A stretch of DNA of 64,000 nt, from contig JAGQDJ010000238.1 of assembly GCA_022885665.1 (NCBI GenBank), forward strand, positions 1-64,000. Direction: 5' to 3'. Both the position numbers and the translations under genes were made by a program. The notes under the pieces are model-generated. The model ran no database searches. It worked only from the letters and a program-made list of their open reading frames with translations, and was not told the origin of the DNA. Below, one piece after another: positions 48,126 through 60,684 of the stretch. The stretch's first letter is position 1. Each line of letters starts with the position of its first letter. This stretch comes from Triops longicaudatus. Lineage: Eukaryota > Arthropoda > Branchiopoda > Notostraca > Triopsidae.

Positions 48126-51100
48126 ATGTCGTCAAAACCGGTAAGTTGGTGGAAACCTATAGCTAGATGAACGCATCCAAGGAGCACCGGTCTTCATTTG
48201 TATTCTTTAAAAATGGCTCAGGGAATATACTAGCAGAGCTAACGGGCAGGGTGTCTTTGGTTAGGATTACCCTTGTTTGTGGAATGGACAGAGTACCCGT
48301 GGATTAGCACTGATTCTGAACTATGAGTTTAAGGATGCCAGGGAGGAGACTCGGAGAACTGGATCCAAAAAGGACGTGGAAGGCGTTAAAAAGGTTCTGG
48401 AAAATTTGGGTTATGACGTTAAGGTGGAAGAAAATTTGACCACTGAGGTAACAGCAAACGTTACTCTTAACGTGGAACCTTGCCACTGTACATCCCATAT
48501 TTCTTAGGAAACGACTTGGGCTTTGGATGACTTCGAGAAGGACTGCACGCATGACAAGCCTACGACGGACTCGGCCATCGTGGTTGTGATGAGTCATGGC
48601 ATGGCCGGGGACGATTGGACTGGTTCAAAATTCTTTACGGAAGATAACGGAGAGATTGGAACGCAAGAAGTGGTAGACAGGCTTCAGAAAGTTTCCGGGC
48701 TGAAAGGCAAACCGAAGATATGCTTCTTTAATATGTGCAGGTCTGACAGAAGATTTCACTAGTACCGGAAACCACCGCTGTGTCTCGCAACACTAAAGTG
48801 GATTCTGTTCTGTAGAGCTATTGCGGTAGACGAAGAATCAGGGCCACCTGAAGCCGAAAAAAACGTCGCGATAGACGAAGAATCACGGCCGTTTATACAG
48901 CTATATCTCGCGACACTAAAATGGATTCTATTCTGGAGAGCTGAGCCACGTGAAAGCAAAAAACCTGAAAAACCTGAAAGCACCTGTGGCGCAGATGAGG
49001 ATGCCGCGGTAGACAAAAGGACAGAGCCAACTGAAGCCGAAATTTTACGGGCGGAATCTGAGGAAACCCCTCAGCTACAGGAAGATACTTTAATTGTTTA
49101 CTCGACTTTACCCCGTAAATTTTTATCAAGTGTTATGGTCTAACTGCGCTAAACAAATCTTTTCAGGCTATCCGTCATACAGATTTGATGAGACAGGTTC
49201 TGTTTTTATTCAGAAACTCTGCAATAAATTGGACGATCGGAGGCAAGTCGAACAAAAGGATTTGGAGAGCTTACTCAGAGAGGTGTATTTTCAATCATGG
49301 ATCACTTTATTTTTTGTTTCATGTTTTTCTTGTACAGATTGTGAAAGACATGAGAAACGAATTGATTCCAGTCAAAGGTTCGGAACATCCTGAGAGACAG
49401 ATCCCTGAGATTTCGAACAGAGCATTCACCAGGCACTTCTACTTCTTTTCACTTCACAAGTTAAGGATGCACTATCTTGACCTCGTTTGCAAAGTCGTAC
49501 CATTACCTTGGTACCATGATCGTAACTGGAGCGTCGATGAAATTTACACGGAGTTGGTTATTAAAGGGCGCGAAGAGGAACCATTCGGCGTAGAGCAACT
49601 TTTCAAGCGCGCAGAAGTAGGATATTTTTAACCTTTATACCTCCATAACCAGGGGTGGTCATCCCCACAGAGGTCAAGAGGAGCTCCCTCACAAATCCCT
49701 AAAAATTCCCCCCCCCCCTAGGAGAAAAGAGTATCGCTGCACAAAAGACAGTACCAGCAGTCCGTCTGACACAGATGCAAAAGGAATCTAAAGAATAAAA
49801 AATAAGTGCAAATGGCTTATTAGAAGAGTTATAATTCTAGCAATCTCGCGTATTGCTCGCAAAATTTCGAGCGCACTCGTTTTAGCTCTGCCAACAAACC
49901 AAGCTTATGTTTTTCCTTTTTTTTCATATTTCATTTAGCTTTTCAGCTAAAAGAAAACAAAAAACCAAATGTGCAGAACTTTCTTCGCATTGATAATGGG
50001 GATCCTGGATACGCTTGACTAGGTTATGTGTAATTTTGCTTATCCACAATATGTTCAACTTTGAGGAACGTTTTATTTCAGGAGGTTTTCATGCCCTTTT
50101 TCACCGCGCGTCGCGACTTTCCTGATCGCACTACGCTCCTCTTTAAAAACTCGTAGACTATAACATGGGGAAAGGGATGAAATTTTGCTGGACAACTTTG
50201 AACACCGAATTTGCTTCGAGGGTGAAGTCTGTGACTTTTTTAGATTTAGTTGCCATAAAGGTTGGTTAAAAAATGTGTATGTTCCTCCTCCTGAACCTCA
50301 ACTTTCCCAAGAAACCTAAATTTATTTATAAATAACTCAGATTTATTTACCACTGCAATGAATTTCGTAAGTCTAGCAATAATGTATTATGGTTATAATT
50401 ATTATTATTTTTGGGGTACGGGAGGTACTCCTCTTGGGCCTAGGGTAATAAGCACCACTGCCCACACCCTCACTGCTTATTACACCCGTTTAGCGAATAA
50501 CCAGCGAAATAGTAAACAAAGTTAATGGTCCTGTTGCTTACTATTTATTTGTAACACAACTCGCATTAAGATTTTTCCTCACTACCGTTACGGCTACGAT
50601 GTCGTGTTTTGTTTGTTGGCTCTCAGGAACACTTCAAGAACGGTGGCTGCTACCGGATTATCATAGAGGGCGATCCTGGCTACGGGAAGTCGACGCTGAC
50701 GCTCAAGATGGCTTCAGATTGGTCCAAGCAGAGCCCCGCACGGAAATACATGAACCAGTTCCGATACTGTTTTCCGGTGAGGCTGGGAAGGATTGGAGAG
50801 GATGTAAGTAGTATACGGAATTATGCTCGTAAACGCGTTAAAACTTTCCCTTGGTCCAATGCTGACAACAAAAGACGTTCTTGAGCAGATCTAGACGAAA
50901 ACCAGCTTCGCAGTTAAATGAAGCCTTTATCTATCCTAGGGAGACGTGGAGAAGTTCCTCGTGGATTGCTTTCAAGACATGTTGGAAGCGGACATGAACA
51001 CTCTTTTGAAAGGAAAAAATAGTCAAAAGCCTCTCGTTATTCTAGACGGCTTCGATGAAGCGAATAGCAAAACGAAAGAATTCGTATGCAAAATAATGCG

Positions 51101-54100
51101 GGGTGAGCAATGGAACCAGTGCCACGTAGTTTTAACCTCGCGGTTTGGATATATAAACGATGACGTCAAAAAATACGCTATGAAGACTCTCCTGAGGGGT
51201 TTCCGAAAAAAGCAAGTGGCAGTAGCTGTCGGGAAATTTTTTATCAAGGCAGGTCACATCACCAAAGACGAAGCTGTCAGCCATTCACTTGAGCAAACGA
51301 CACTAGAAGACTTCTGCTATGTTGAGGAAGGGTCTCTTGAGGAAGGAGTAAAACGCATCAATCTNAAGACGAAGCTGTCAGCCATTCACTTGAGCAAACG
51401 ACACTAGAAGACTTCTGCTATGTTGAGGAAGGGTCTCTTGAGGAAGGAGTAAAACGCATCAATCTTGATCAGTTCGGGAAATTTGTGCAGAATTTAACCC
51501 AAGAAGACCCTTACAAAGACTTAGCTCGATGCCCATTATTGTGTGCCATGCTGTGCTGCCTCATGGAAGACGATCCGGAGCGCGACCTGCCGAAAACCCT
51601 GGCCGGACTCTACTTTGCCGTAATAAACAGGAATCTTTGTCGGGCCGTGGCCAGAAGGGCAGCGAAACGTAACGAAGTTGGCAAGAAATGGAACTGGGAC
51701 GCATTGCAGTATAAATTTCATAAGGACCACGAGAATTATCTATTTGACTGTGGGTCGCTTTGCCTGGACTACATCAAGAAAAAATCGTCTGCCTTCAGTC
51801 TTTTCCAGATAGTAGGAAACGAGGAAGAGGCGGAGCCCAATGATCCGAAAGTGACTCGCTTACTCGAGGCCGGCGTGATTATCCAGAATTTCGAATACGG
51901 AAAAGGGACGATTTATCTTCCTACTCACAGAACCATGGCGGAATTTTTAGCTGCGTACCGTTTGACTAAGGAAGAGAATGAGGAAAACGTTACCGATCAG
52001 TTACTGAAACTATACGTTGACGAGTCCAGCTTCTGGGAAATTTTTACTTTTGGCGTAGACTTGAAGTGTGGGCGTATCTTCGCGAAGGCATTCCACGACA
52101 TTAAGCTACCCACAGATTTCGTTAAAAGATATCGCAACGAAAGTCTAGAAGAAAAAAAAAAATACTATCAGAAATGATGACCGCTCTGCCGGGTACGGTT
52201 GAATTGCCGAACTTAAACATCCTTCATCCGACATTCGTTGAGGAGATCTTCCTTGCTAACTCGAGCCTTCGATTCCTGGCATTGCACTATGAAAAAACTA
52301 ATTCTAATGCCACGGAGTTCAGTACGATATTGTTTAACCTGCTAAAGAGTTCGTATAGTCTGGAGCTTGGATCAAGAAAAGGAGACTGTAGGATCAAGAT
52401 ATTGAATCCTAGTCAGAAGGACCAACCCAGGTCTCCTTCATTAAGTTATGAATACAACGATTTCCTTTTCTACGACGAGTATGAAATATACGTGTATAAT
52501 CTTCTGATCAAGAACCTTATACGATCTAAAATACGGTTAAGCCAATTAAAAATGAATTACTTTAATAACACCTCGGAGAATCGCTATCTGCTTCGCAGCC
52601 TCCAAGAGCTATCCCACTCCGATGTTTGCCCAGATTCCATGGCCTTGTGTATCAACGGTAATTTAAACTCTGTATTCTTATTTGCTTAGATTTACAAACA
52701 TTATATTTGAGTTTTTCATGTTTTCCTTTTTATAAATATGTGCGAAGTGTTGTGCGGCGCTAATCATCGTTTTATTGTATTTAATTTTTGGTTGGCGTTT
52801 CAGGCGCTGTCGCGGCTTCCTGGGAATTTGTGAAACTTTTGCCCAGCGAATGCTCGCTTGCTGAGCTGGACTTGACAGTCGTCATTCGTTCCACGGGTAA
52901 TGGACACAATGTATAGCTTTAGTACTCATGTCCTTCTCCATTGCAGACAAAGCTGCTCGTGAACAATTAGATTTCGTAGTCAACAATTTGCTCACTGACC
53001 GTTTAACGAAACTGGGTCTTAGTTTGAAACAGGACGGCAGGTAAGTGAGACCATTCTTTTCATATCGACCACCTTGTTATTTTGCTTTCCTTACCGAATA
53101 GCCGATAAAGGCTCAAGTCTTACAGGGCTTATTCCAAATAGTGTTTACCCTGCTTGTCCGCTAGGTATGCCACTACGAAAAATGGAAGGCATTAAAAAAC
53201 AACCGCCCATCGTATTCTCTGTTTATGTTTCTACTGCTGTCGCTAGGTGAGCAGTGGCATGCTTCATTTGATTATCGTAATATGACAGTGCAGTACTTTG
53301 TATTTAACGAAACAAGGAAAAAGAGCGAAATGCCGAAAGGCTGCAAGTGGGCAATCGGAAAGATCAGGAAATTTAGTTGTTTAAGTTATTCGAGAAAATA
53401 TGTCTTCGAACGAGTTTGTCCGATTTACTCTTATTGATTGTCATAATGTCCGATAATACGACACTGTCAAAAACAGCACCAAGTCACTATGCCATGAATC
53501 CAGCACGCATAGGTTAATGTGACCTGTAGGGGACAAATGTACATGCCACTGGTATCCAAGAAACAGTAGTACGTATAAACAACTGAGAGTATTCTGGACG
53601 GCGTTTCCAGTTTTCTCTCAGTGGTACACCTGCCGGACAAATGGGTGAAACACACTTTTAGAATAAGGCTAATTGCCGCTCAACTTTATTCGACACTTCG
53701 TGCTTAAATTGTGTATTTCCGAACTTCTCAACAGTGTTGATCGGGAGTCTCCGCTGCTTCATGTGGAACCCTGGATTTGTAAAATTATGTCATCTGAAAA
53801 GCTGACATCCCTTTGTCTTGATACATATGGCATAGCAAATGAGAATATGAATACTGAATACTTGATTGACGGTATCCTAGCAAGCAAACTCGAGGAGTTA
53901 AAGCTGATTTACATGACATTTAAGCTTAAAGTGAGTGTATAAAGAATCGCTTACCTTTGGTAGCTCTTATTTTTAAGAATTGCTTATGTTGCTTCAACAG
54001 AGTGACGATCTTACGAGATGGGCTTCTGTAACTGGGTGCAGGCTCAGAAGAGTTCATTTAGAAAGGGTGCAAGTGGATATTGACGATCCTTCACGTTTCT

Positions 54101-54838
54101 CTTGGAACAACACCAGTTTCCCGTTGGAAGAATTGACTCTAAATAACTGCGACTCCTTGGAAGCACTGTTAGCAAGCCATGGTTCTCCATTGCACAGCTT
54201 GCGCGTCTTAACATTAGACCTTATCAATAATTATTCTATTAGGGTAAGTCTTAATAGTTCAATATCTACATTAAGGATTCATGCAAATTTCTCTCTAGGA
54301 CTTCATAACAGTCTTGTTTAAGAGCAATGCGAAAACCTTGGCAAAGTTTACCATGCAAAGCTATGACACGCCTCCGTTAGATATTGAAAAGCTATTTCGA
54401 GAACTTTTCAAGCATTGTCAAGAACTCGAGACCGTGAAAATGCTAACCCCGTCAAATTATCCCCACTTCGAAGCTATTCTAAAGGCTCCTTTATCAAATC
54501 TTCCGAAGCTACAAACATTGGAGTTTCGAAGTGTAAGTCATAACCTAAAAAGTAAGTATATACGCAGTGTATTCGAAGCAATTGCCGACCGCGCACACCA
54601 ATGGCCCGGCAAAGAAGCGGCGAATTCCTCTTTGACGTTATCTAAGATCCCTATGGAATGGGCAGTCCACGCCGCTCTATTCTTCCGTGAAAGAAAACTC
54701 AACTACAAGATAAAATACATCGAAGACGAGACCTATGAAATATGGTTCCCCCGCGACGATGGCGGACCATCAGCCCGCAAGACGGCAACAGACCAACAAC
54801 AACGCACCAAATTTAAGATTGTGGAACCCTTTTTGTGA
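48126..54838 (+). CDS. Caspase-NACHT-LRR protein, copy B
   Basis: Same exon plan as copy A: 48126-48140, 48265-48447, 48508-48740, 48816-49114, 49167-49282, 49338-49616, 50627-50803, 50940 to about 52173, 52174-52657, 52804-52896, 52947-53040, 53735-53930, 54001-54243, 54299-54838. After removing the 101-nt artefact at 51365 the NACHT exon is one frame, and the product is about 1,360 aa. Caspase residues are kept (TRGLALILNYEF, VMSHG, FFNMCR, DTLIVYSTLPR, ETGSVFIQKLC), as are GDPGYGKST and LVILDGFDEAN. Differences from A: a p20/p10 linker longer by 61 residues, no acidic tract before the last LRRs, and 12 more C-terminal residues. The same -1 frame break lies at the A-run 52152-52162. Intron 7 of A-type position (49617-50626) is about 440 nt longer here. 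I infer the same function as copy A. Confidence 0.83.
51265..51465. other. Probable assembly artefact: duplicated contig end around a single N
   Basis: Bases 51265-51364 and 51366-51465 are identical 100-bp blocks around an N at 51365. The extra 101 nt shift the frame and split the NACHT exon into two ORFs. Removing them restores one frame, and copy A has the block once. Confidence 0.95.
52151..52177 (+). other. A-run and -1 frame break in caspase-NLR copy B
   Basis: The run of eleven A (52152-52162) is followed by TAC TAT CAG AAA TGA in the zero frame. The -1 frame continues ATA CTA TCA GAA ATG ATG into the LRR exon. The segment is the same length as in copy A because one T to A change only lengthens the run. 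Confidence 0.6.
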
Positions 54839-55347
54839 AATAATTGGAGTACATGATCAGTGAAACGAGAAGAATGCTTTCTCTAAGTGTTTTATGAGAA
54901 TTTCTGTAATTTATTTTCTGTAAGTACTTTTATTTAAGTATTTTTTCTTTACGTACTTTTTGTAAGAATTTATTTCTGTAAGTACTTTCCTGTTTAAGGC
55001 GATACGCCCAACTATTAATAATTAAGTGAAATGGTCGTCAATGGGTTCAGCTCACATACCTTAATCAGGCGGAAGAAATATGAAAAAAATTTCCAAATTT
55101 TAAAACACCGCGAGAACAATAAATATGAAAATACGAGCAAGTAACAAGCCAGTGGTTCAATTTCTCACATAACTACGTGGAACGAACATTGTCCAGCACT
55201 TTTCATTTTGTGCACGCGTAAGTATTTACTCCACGTTATCTATCGCTACACAGTCTGTACTTTTGGGACCAACTCAAAATACTCTTACTTTTACCTTTTG
55301 TGTGTCTCAAACTTATATAGGCGCATTATCCTTGATTGTTTTGAAAG
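54839..55347. repeat. 3' flank of caspase-NLR copy B
   Basis: Matches 31164-31631. It includes a local expansion (54880-54990) built from several copies of a taagtactttt-like word, absent in copy A. Confidence 0.7.
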
Positions 55348-56223
55348 CTGACATGGAAGACACACGTAGCCCGTTTGGCGACCCAAAGCTTTCTAATCAC
55401 CCAAAGAATAAAGAAATTGGCACAAATCTCTAAGTCAATCTCTTGTTCCCAACTACGCACGCTGTTTCAAGCGACAGCCGTGGCAAAGATGCGCTACGGG
55501 TTTCCGGCTTGGTGTAACGTCTCCAGCTCCAGCCTACGACCTCTACAGCAAGCCTATAGACAAGGGCTGTTAGCAATAACAGGGGCTTTACGCACAACTC
55601 CAACCACTGCCCTTGAAGTCGAGACAGGACTTTTCCCCTTGGAACTACTTCTTGAGTCTACGTTACTACGTTGCTTCGGATCCAGAAGTTGGTGCAATTG
55701 GCCAAGCACGCCAGTTCAGCCAAAACATAAAACATACACCTCCTGCCCTGAGAGGGCAAGACAACTCCTGACTTCTTCCTGGTCCGACAGACCGACAAGT
55801 CAAGCCGAAGCCCTTAACTTGATCAAGAAGTACTTGCAAAAAAAGTGGGAAAGCCGCTGGCAACTAGTGCAAAGCCCCTTAAAGGATCTGAACGCCAGTC
55901 CTTGCCGCAACTGCATCGTAGATATCAAACTCCCTCGACGACTTGTCAGCAAAGTGATCCAAATTCGGACAACCCATTTTCCAACAAGGTCTTACCTTTT
56001 GCGTGTGGGAAAAGTGGACTCAGCTATGTGTTCTTGCCAACACCGTTCATTCCAAACCCTTGCCCATCTCCTATTTCACTGTCGCAAGTTAAATAGGGAA
56101 AGAGCATTGTTATTAAGAGAGTTAAGCTCCCATAAGGTCCACTTTAATCCCCATGAAATGTTGTCAAATCCCAAAGTGTTCTCAGCAATTGTTCAATTTA
56201 TGGAAGCAGCCAATTTCTTGTAA
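55348..56223 (+). pseudogene. LINE reverse transcriptase C-terminal fragment
   Basis: An open frame of 291 codons runs from the truncation point to TAA at 56221-56223. It begins with LTWKTHVARLA, typical of the region after the reverse-transcriptase palm in jockey/CR1/I-like elements. It continues with KMRYGFPAWCNVSSS and ALRTTPTTALEVETGLFPL. It ends with a Cys/His cluster (CSCQHRSFQTLAHLLFHC). No stop or shift is visible, so the insertion is young, but the endonuclease and most of the polymerase are missing and it cannot be autonomous. Confidence 0.88.
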
Positions 56224-56365
56224 ATAAGATTCCCCTTCCTACCTCCCCCCCCTCCCTTTTCCCTTTCCCCAAGTGTACTAAGTACACTTCTTTTTTTGGT
56301 TTATATGTTTGTTATTTAAGTTATTTTTGTGTTTCCCTTGACTGTATATAACAGTTTTACCGCAA

Positions 56366-56379
56366 TAGGCGAAAGCCTA
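56366..56379 (+). promoter_or_regulatory. LINE 3'-terminal stem-loop
   Basis: taggc, gaaa, gccta: a perfect 5-bp stem closed by a GAAA tetraloop, 14 nt before the terminal caataaaa run. Some LINE reverse transcriptases are known to bind such 3' hairpins; that this one is the recognition site is inference. Confidence 0.55.
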
Positions 56380-56456
56380 CGCGGTCAGTCAATAAAAAAA
56401 AAAAGAAAGGTCCTAAAACAACTGAGCGACACCTACTTTAGTATGATTTTGCGAAG

Positions 56457-56632
56457 CAGTGGCGTCGTGCACTTCAAAAATTTGGGGGTGCCCGATTTTG
56501 CATTTCTTGTAAAAAGGTGTTACTTTTTTTCAGGTTTACAAATTTTGAAAAAGGGTGATACCTTTTTGTTCAGGATGGCAAAAATTTTGGGGGTGTCGGG
56601 GCCCCCCAGCCCCTTATGGCACGACGCCACTG
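56457..56632. mobile_element. hAT-type MITE, family 1, copy 2
   Basis: Termini CAGTGGCGTCGTGC and GCACGACGCCACTG are perfect inverse repeats. The 8-bp target duplication ttgcgaag is exact (56449-56456 and 56633-56640). The paralogous site at about 31673 (gattttgccaaaacag) is empty, so insertion followed the segmental duplication. Confidence 0.94.
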
Positions 56633-56734
56633 TTGCGAAGACAGTTGTTCTTTTGTAACAAGAGTTTTAACTAGAGTGGAACCCGCTTATAACGACGAGC
56701 TCTTACCCGAACAAGCGGTATCGGTATAAACTGA

Positions 56735-58740
56735 GCATGTGAAATATGAAATATTGAAGCTTTCGGGAATTCGAGTCTCAACTTCCCCTTTTAAGCGTCT
56801 GCTTTCGAGTGGAAGTATTTAGCAAAACTTTTTCACGAAAACAACCATATTTTACACTTCGAATATTCTTTCGAGCGTAATATTTATTTTTTAAGATTTA
56901 CAATGCAACGAAAGAGGCCACACGAATCGCAAAGATTCACACTTCTCTTTCGAGTCTGAAAATAGGAATAACTGTAGGAGTAACAAAGTTAAAGGAGATT
57001 CAGCCATAGCACGCCCGGCTGAAAAATGATCTTGAAAGAGAAGCCTCAAGTTGGCTCGTAGCTCAGCTACAATTGCCGTATGTGAAAGAAACGTCATAGA
57101 AATTGCAGTCGCATACCGGGAATAACAAACGTCAGATTGTGCGGCTAGCACGGCCATGCCATTGACAGCTTTGTTGCACGTACAGTTTGCATACGTGGGC
57201 AAATAACTCCAAGGTATTAAAATATATCTTTTTTATTAGTTACAGCACTAGAAAAAAAAATGAAAAAAGAAATAGTTGAAGTAAGCTACCTTGCACAAAA
57301 TCAACTACTGTTTCCATTGACTTATGGTTTCTTTCTTTTTTTAGAAACACACCAACTTTTCATTTCAGGGAACATATCAGAAAGTAGTTAAAGAAGAGCC
57401 ACTTACCAGTGTTCGTGAAAGTAGTACGATTGAAAGGGCAAAACGTCAGAAAACCAGGAAGGGGTACGTAACTAGCGAGTTGGCATGTAACTGTGTCATT
57501 GGATAAAACCACAGGCACACTATCTTGGTGTAAACAACATAGTCTGAAGAAAGTGTCACGGAAAGCAGTGCAAGGTCTTGGGTACGTTTTGCAGAGTATA
57601 CGACAAGCAAACTGAGAAGCTTCTTCGTACTGCAATAAGAAATGCCACGTTGCTTTGGACACTGCTTTTCATTTGTGAATTCAAAAAATCACTAAAAGGG
57701 GCAAAAGAAAACAACCATATAAGAAACAATTCAAATTCGCAACAGGCGCTGCATAAAAATACGCACAAATAAAAGACAAGAATCTCGAAAAGTGACGAAA
57801 AACACCGAGAAGTGAGGATACAAGAAAAACAAAAGAGCACGATGAAACTATAAAATGGACAGTCACGAAACACTCGTAGAAACATTTTCCACCAACAGTT
57901 CCAAACATTACGAAACCGTTTGAAAGAAAACTAACACAACTACAGCCACTGATGAAAGATTTCAGCAACACTCAGAGCTCACACTACGCTCACATTTACT
58001 CTCCATGTATTGTAGATGTTGTGGGACACGGACCATATTGGTCAGTCGCCTAAGTCAATTATATATTTGCAACTAGAAATAGCACTGTTCCAGTGTCCCT
58101 TACATAGTTCGCAAAACATTGTATACACCCTGGACAATTTTAAGACTTTTTTAACAAATAATGGATTAGCACTAAAATTCTCTTTTAAATTGCCTCATTT
58201 GACGCAATTGGCACATTCTAGCACACCAGTTATCTTCGGAAATTGACCGGCATCAAGACGATGAACTTGTTCACACCGTAGAAGTTGTTCGAGCACTGTT
58301 TAGGGAGTTCAAATGGAGAATCCAGTCTTTGACACCGAATAAATGCATTCTTGATGCATTCACTACACTAGCACGTGGTATTCTTAACAACAATGTTAAG
58401 CCTCACATGCATTTTGCAAACTTTACTAATTTTCAGCTGTGATCAAACCTTGCTTGCCAGTCACTGCGCACAGGCTTTCTTTGTTGTCAACAACGAAACA
58501 GGATCGCGCCGGCGCTCAGCGCTCTCTGGCTGCCGACGCGCACTTTTCCCCCCTCTTTTTCAGACGAACCCCCTTCTCATTTTGAGCTAAGCGGGCTAGT
58601 TTTGAAAGCTGGCTTCCATTTTTGAGACGGAAAAAGCCACATTTGAGAATGGGCAACTTATTTTGAGTATTAACTAGTACTTTGGAATATCAACTACTAC
58701 TTTTAAGATGTATTGTACTTGTTTTGAGAACCCGTTTTTA
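56735..58740. repeat. Spacer of the segmental duplication, copy B
   Basis: Counterpart of 34516-36250, including the 405-bp identical block (56973-57377). A segment of about 300 bp (58010-58325) is extra here. One of its frames is weakly coding-like (QCPLHSSQNIVYTLDNFKTF), perhaps a retroelement scrap. Confidence 0.65.
58581..58728 (+). repeat. Degenerate tandem array with 20-bp period (TTTTGAG motif), copy B
   Basis: Motif G positions 58584, 58604, 58624, 58645, 58665, 58684, about 58705 and 58726, i.e. 19-21 bp apart. It has the same order and phase as the array at 36073-36243. Confidence 0.6.
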
Positions 58741-59825
58741 CAGTGTATAAGCACGCTAAATACAGTTTTTCGTAGCTTTCAAGAACTATTTGCTCGTAGA
58801 TTTCTTTCATTAAAATCTATCAGTAATTATAGGAAGACCCTAAAGCAAGCAGCTAAGCTATTTTTTATTTATTTTTTATTTTTATATTTTCATTTATTTA
58901 TTTTATTTATTTATTTATTTTTTGCTAGATTTGTAGTACAAAAATATGAAAAAGGCAAAAGTAAGATTTTATGCGAATAAGGGCAACGCATAAAAGAAAA
59001 AATACAACAATCCAATCCAAAATGATTCGTTGAATATGGACTTATATCCTCGGTAAGTATTGATTCACTAACCCAAACATAACAAGAAATAAATAAGAAT
59101 AAAAAGACGAGCTGTAAGCTGCAAAATCACAAGATTTGTGTGACTTAGGAAAGGTTTTAAGTATTTCAGCTGTATCCTACGCAAGTTTGAGAATAAAGCT
59201 TTATGGAATTTGGACATTTTGTTTTCGCGTTAGTAACGTATGTTTCCTGCCCCTGAAGAGTTTATGGTGCGTCTTAAATTGTTGCAGAAATTACGATGAC
59301 AGGTTTAGGTGTCATGGTCAAATCCCGGGGCAAATTCTTGGGTAAGAAATAGCTGTTGAAAAGTTACCAAGATGGCGTCCGATTCCGGTTGACTCAGAGC
59401 GTGAGCGCGAGATGTCCGAGTGAAAGCCAGTTGTATAAATAGTCCATAACTCAGCACAGGAAAATTTATATCTATAAAAAAAAATGGTTTGTTATCTTTG
59501 AAAGGACGCTGAGAATTCATGTCGTAGTAGTCGAAGTTTTTTTTTTTTTTGCGGAAGAGCTAACGTGTGAGTGGATACAATTATGCGTAGCCCCAGGCAA
59601 TATTGGGACATTGAGTGCCAGGTGATCATAGTGGTGGTAGTGACGCTGACCCGGAAAGGGCCCGCCACTCCAGAGGTGGCACTAGTAATGCTTTGCAAAA
59701 ACTACAAACCCAACAGGACGCCGTTTCCCAGTCCCAAAACGGAGAAGTGCAAAGTTATGCCGCGTGTCGCATCAGTAGCCAAGAACTGCATAAACTACAG
59801 TTTAGTCATGCCCCTCAAGCCTGCT
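58741..59825. other. No gene recognised; T-rich low-complexity tract
   Basis: A tttattta-type tract lies at 58860-58922. The region around 59230-59345 matches 36400-36520. No supported ORF. Confidence 0.45.
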
Positions 59826-60684
59826 TGAACCTGGGCTGTCTCGGCCTTGAACTTCCTTGGGGTCAATCCTCGCGTCGGGGACGCACGAACCAGTCGAGGA
59901 CTTTCTTTCTTTTTTCGTATGTGTGTCTAGATACTCGGTTTTGTACGTATCCGCGTGTTATCCTGCATGTATGCTATATTTTTAATTAGCACTATACGAG
60001 CGCTGTGTTACTGCAAGAAAAATAAATTAAATAATTTAAGACATAGCAAAGCGCTTGGATGTTAAATGTAATTCATCAGTTTCAGGCTGCTTTACCCACA
60101 TATACGCCTCTTTTACTGAAAATACTGCCAATATAACCGGGAGTGAACTGTCTGGTAGCTGGTTGAATACTGAACATGTCAACCACTTGTTAACCGTGCG
60201 TTCACTGTAGTTCAAGAATGGCGCCAGTTAACGTAAAGAAAACCTGATGTTAATTATACACAACCGCTGTTCTGTGGTTGCTAATGAACGTTTCTGCAGC
60301 TGTAGAACAACTTCGATTTTCGTACGGGCCATAGAGGTCACCTGTTATTGAAAATCGAGCGAAGTTTTTGTCAGAGAAAGGACGAAAGAGTAGACAATGA
60401 CTGATTGTCCCACCCTTTCATAGGCGACCTTTCGAGCTTCCTGTTTTATGACTAAAGGTTTTTTCACTTTTCCGGTCTTGAAATTGTTTTTTACTTACTC
60501 ATAGGAAACCAATAAATCGACGAGCAGGCGAAATAAAACCAAAGTCACAAAGCTTGGCTCGAACGGAACATACCAACAGTGACTGTCGAACCTTTTCCAC
60601 GAATTCTTCGTCCTCAATTTTATGAAACAACTGTGAAGCTTTGGAAAAGGAAACAAGCAATAAAAGTAGTTGCTTCGCAAAACG

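Larger units (their letters stand above)
55348..56404 (+). mobile_element. 5'-truncated non-LTR retrotransposon (LINE)
   Basis: The element starts inside a reverse-transcriptase ORF and ends with an A-run (56393-56404). The short direct repeat gaaag flanks it (55343-55347 and 56405-56409). The paralogous site near 31632 is uninterrupted (ttttgaaaggtcctaaaac), fixing both boundaries. The 3' UTR has a palindrome aagtgtactaagtacactt at about 56271 and a stem-loop next to the tail. Confidence 0.93.

Noticed and set aside
51365..51484. Copy B as a frameshifted pseudogene
   Set aside because: The frame break disappears when the 101-nt duplicated contig end is removed.
58860..58925. Hydrophobic Phe/Leu/Tyr-rich + strand frame as a membrane protein
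   Set aside because: It is a translation of a tttattta low-complexity tract.
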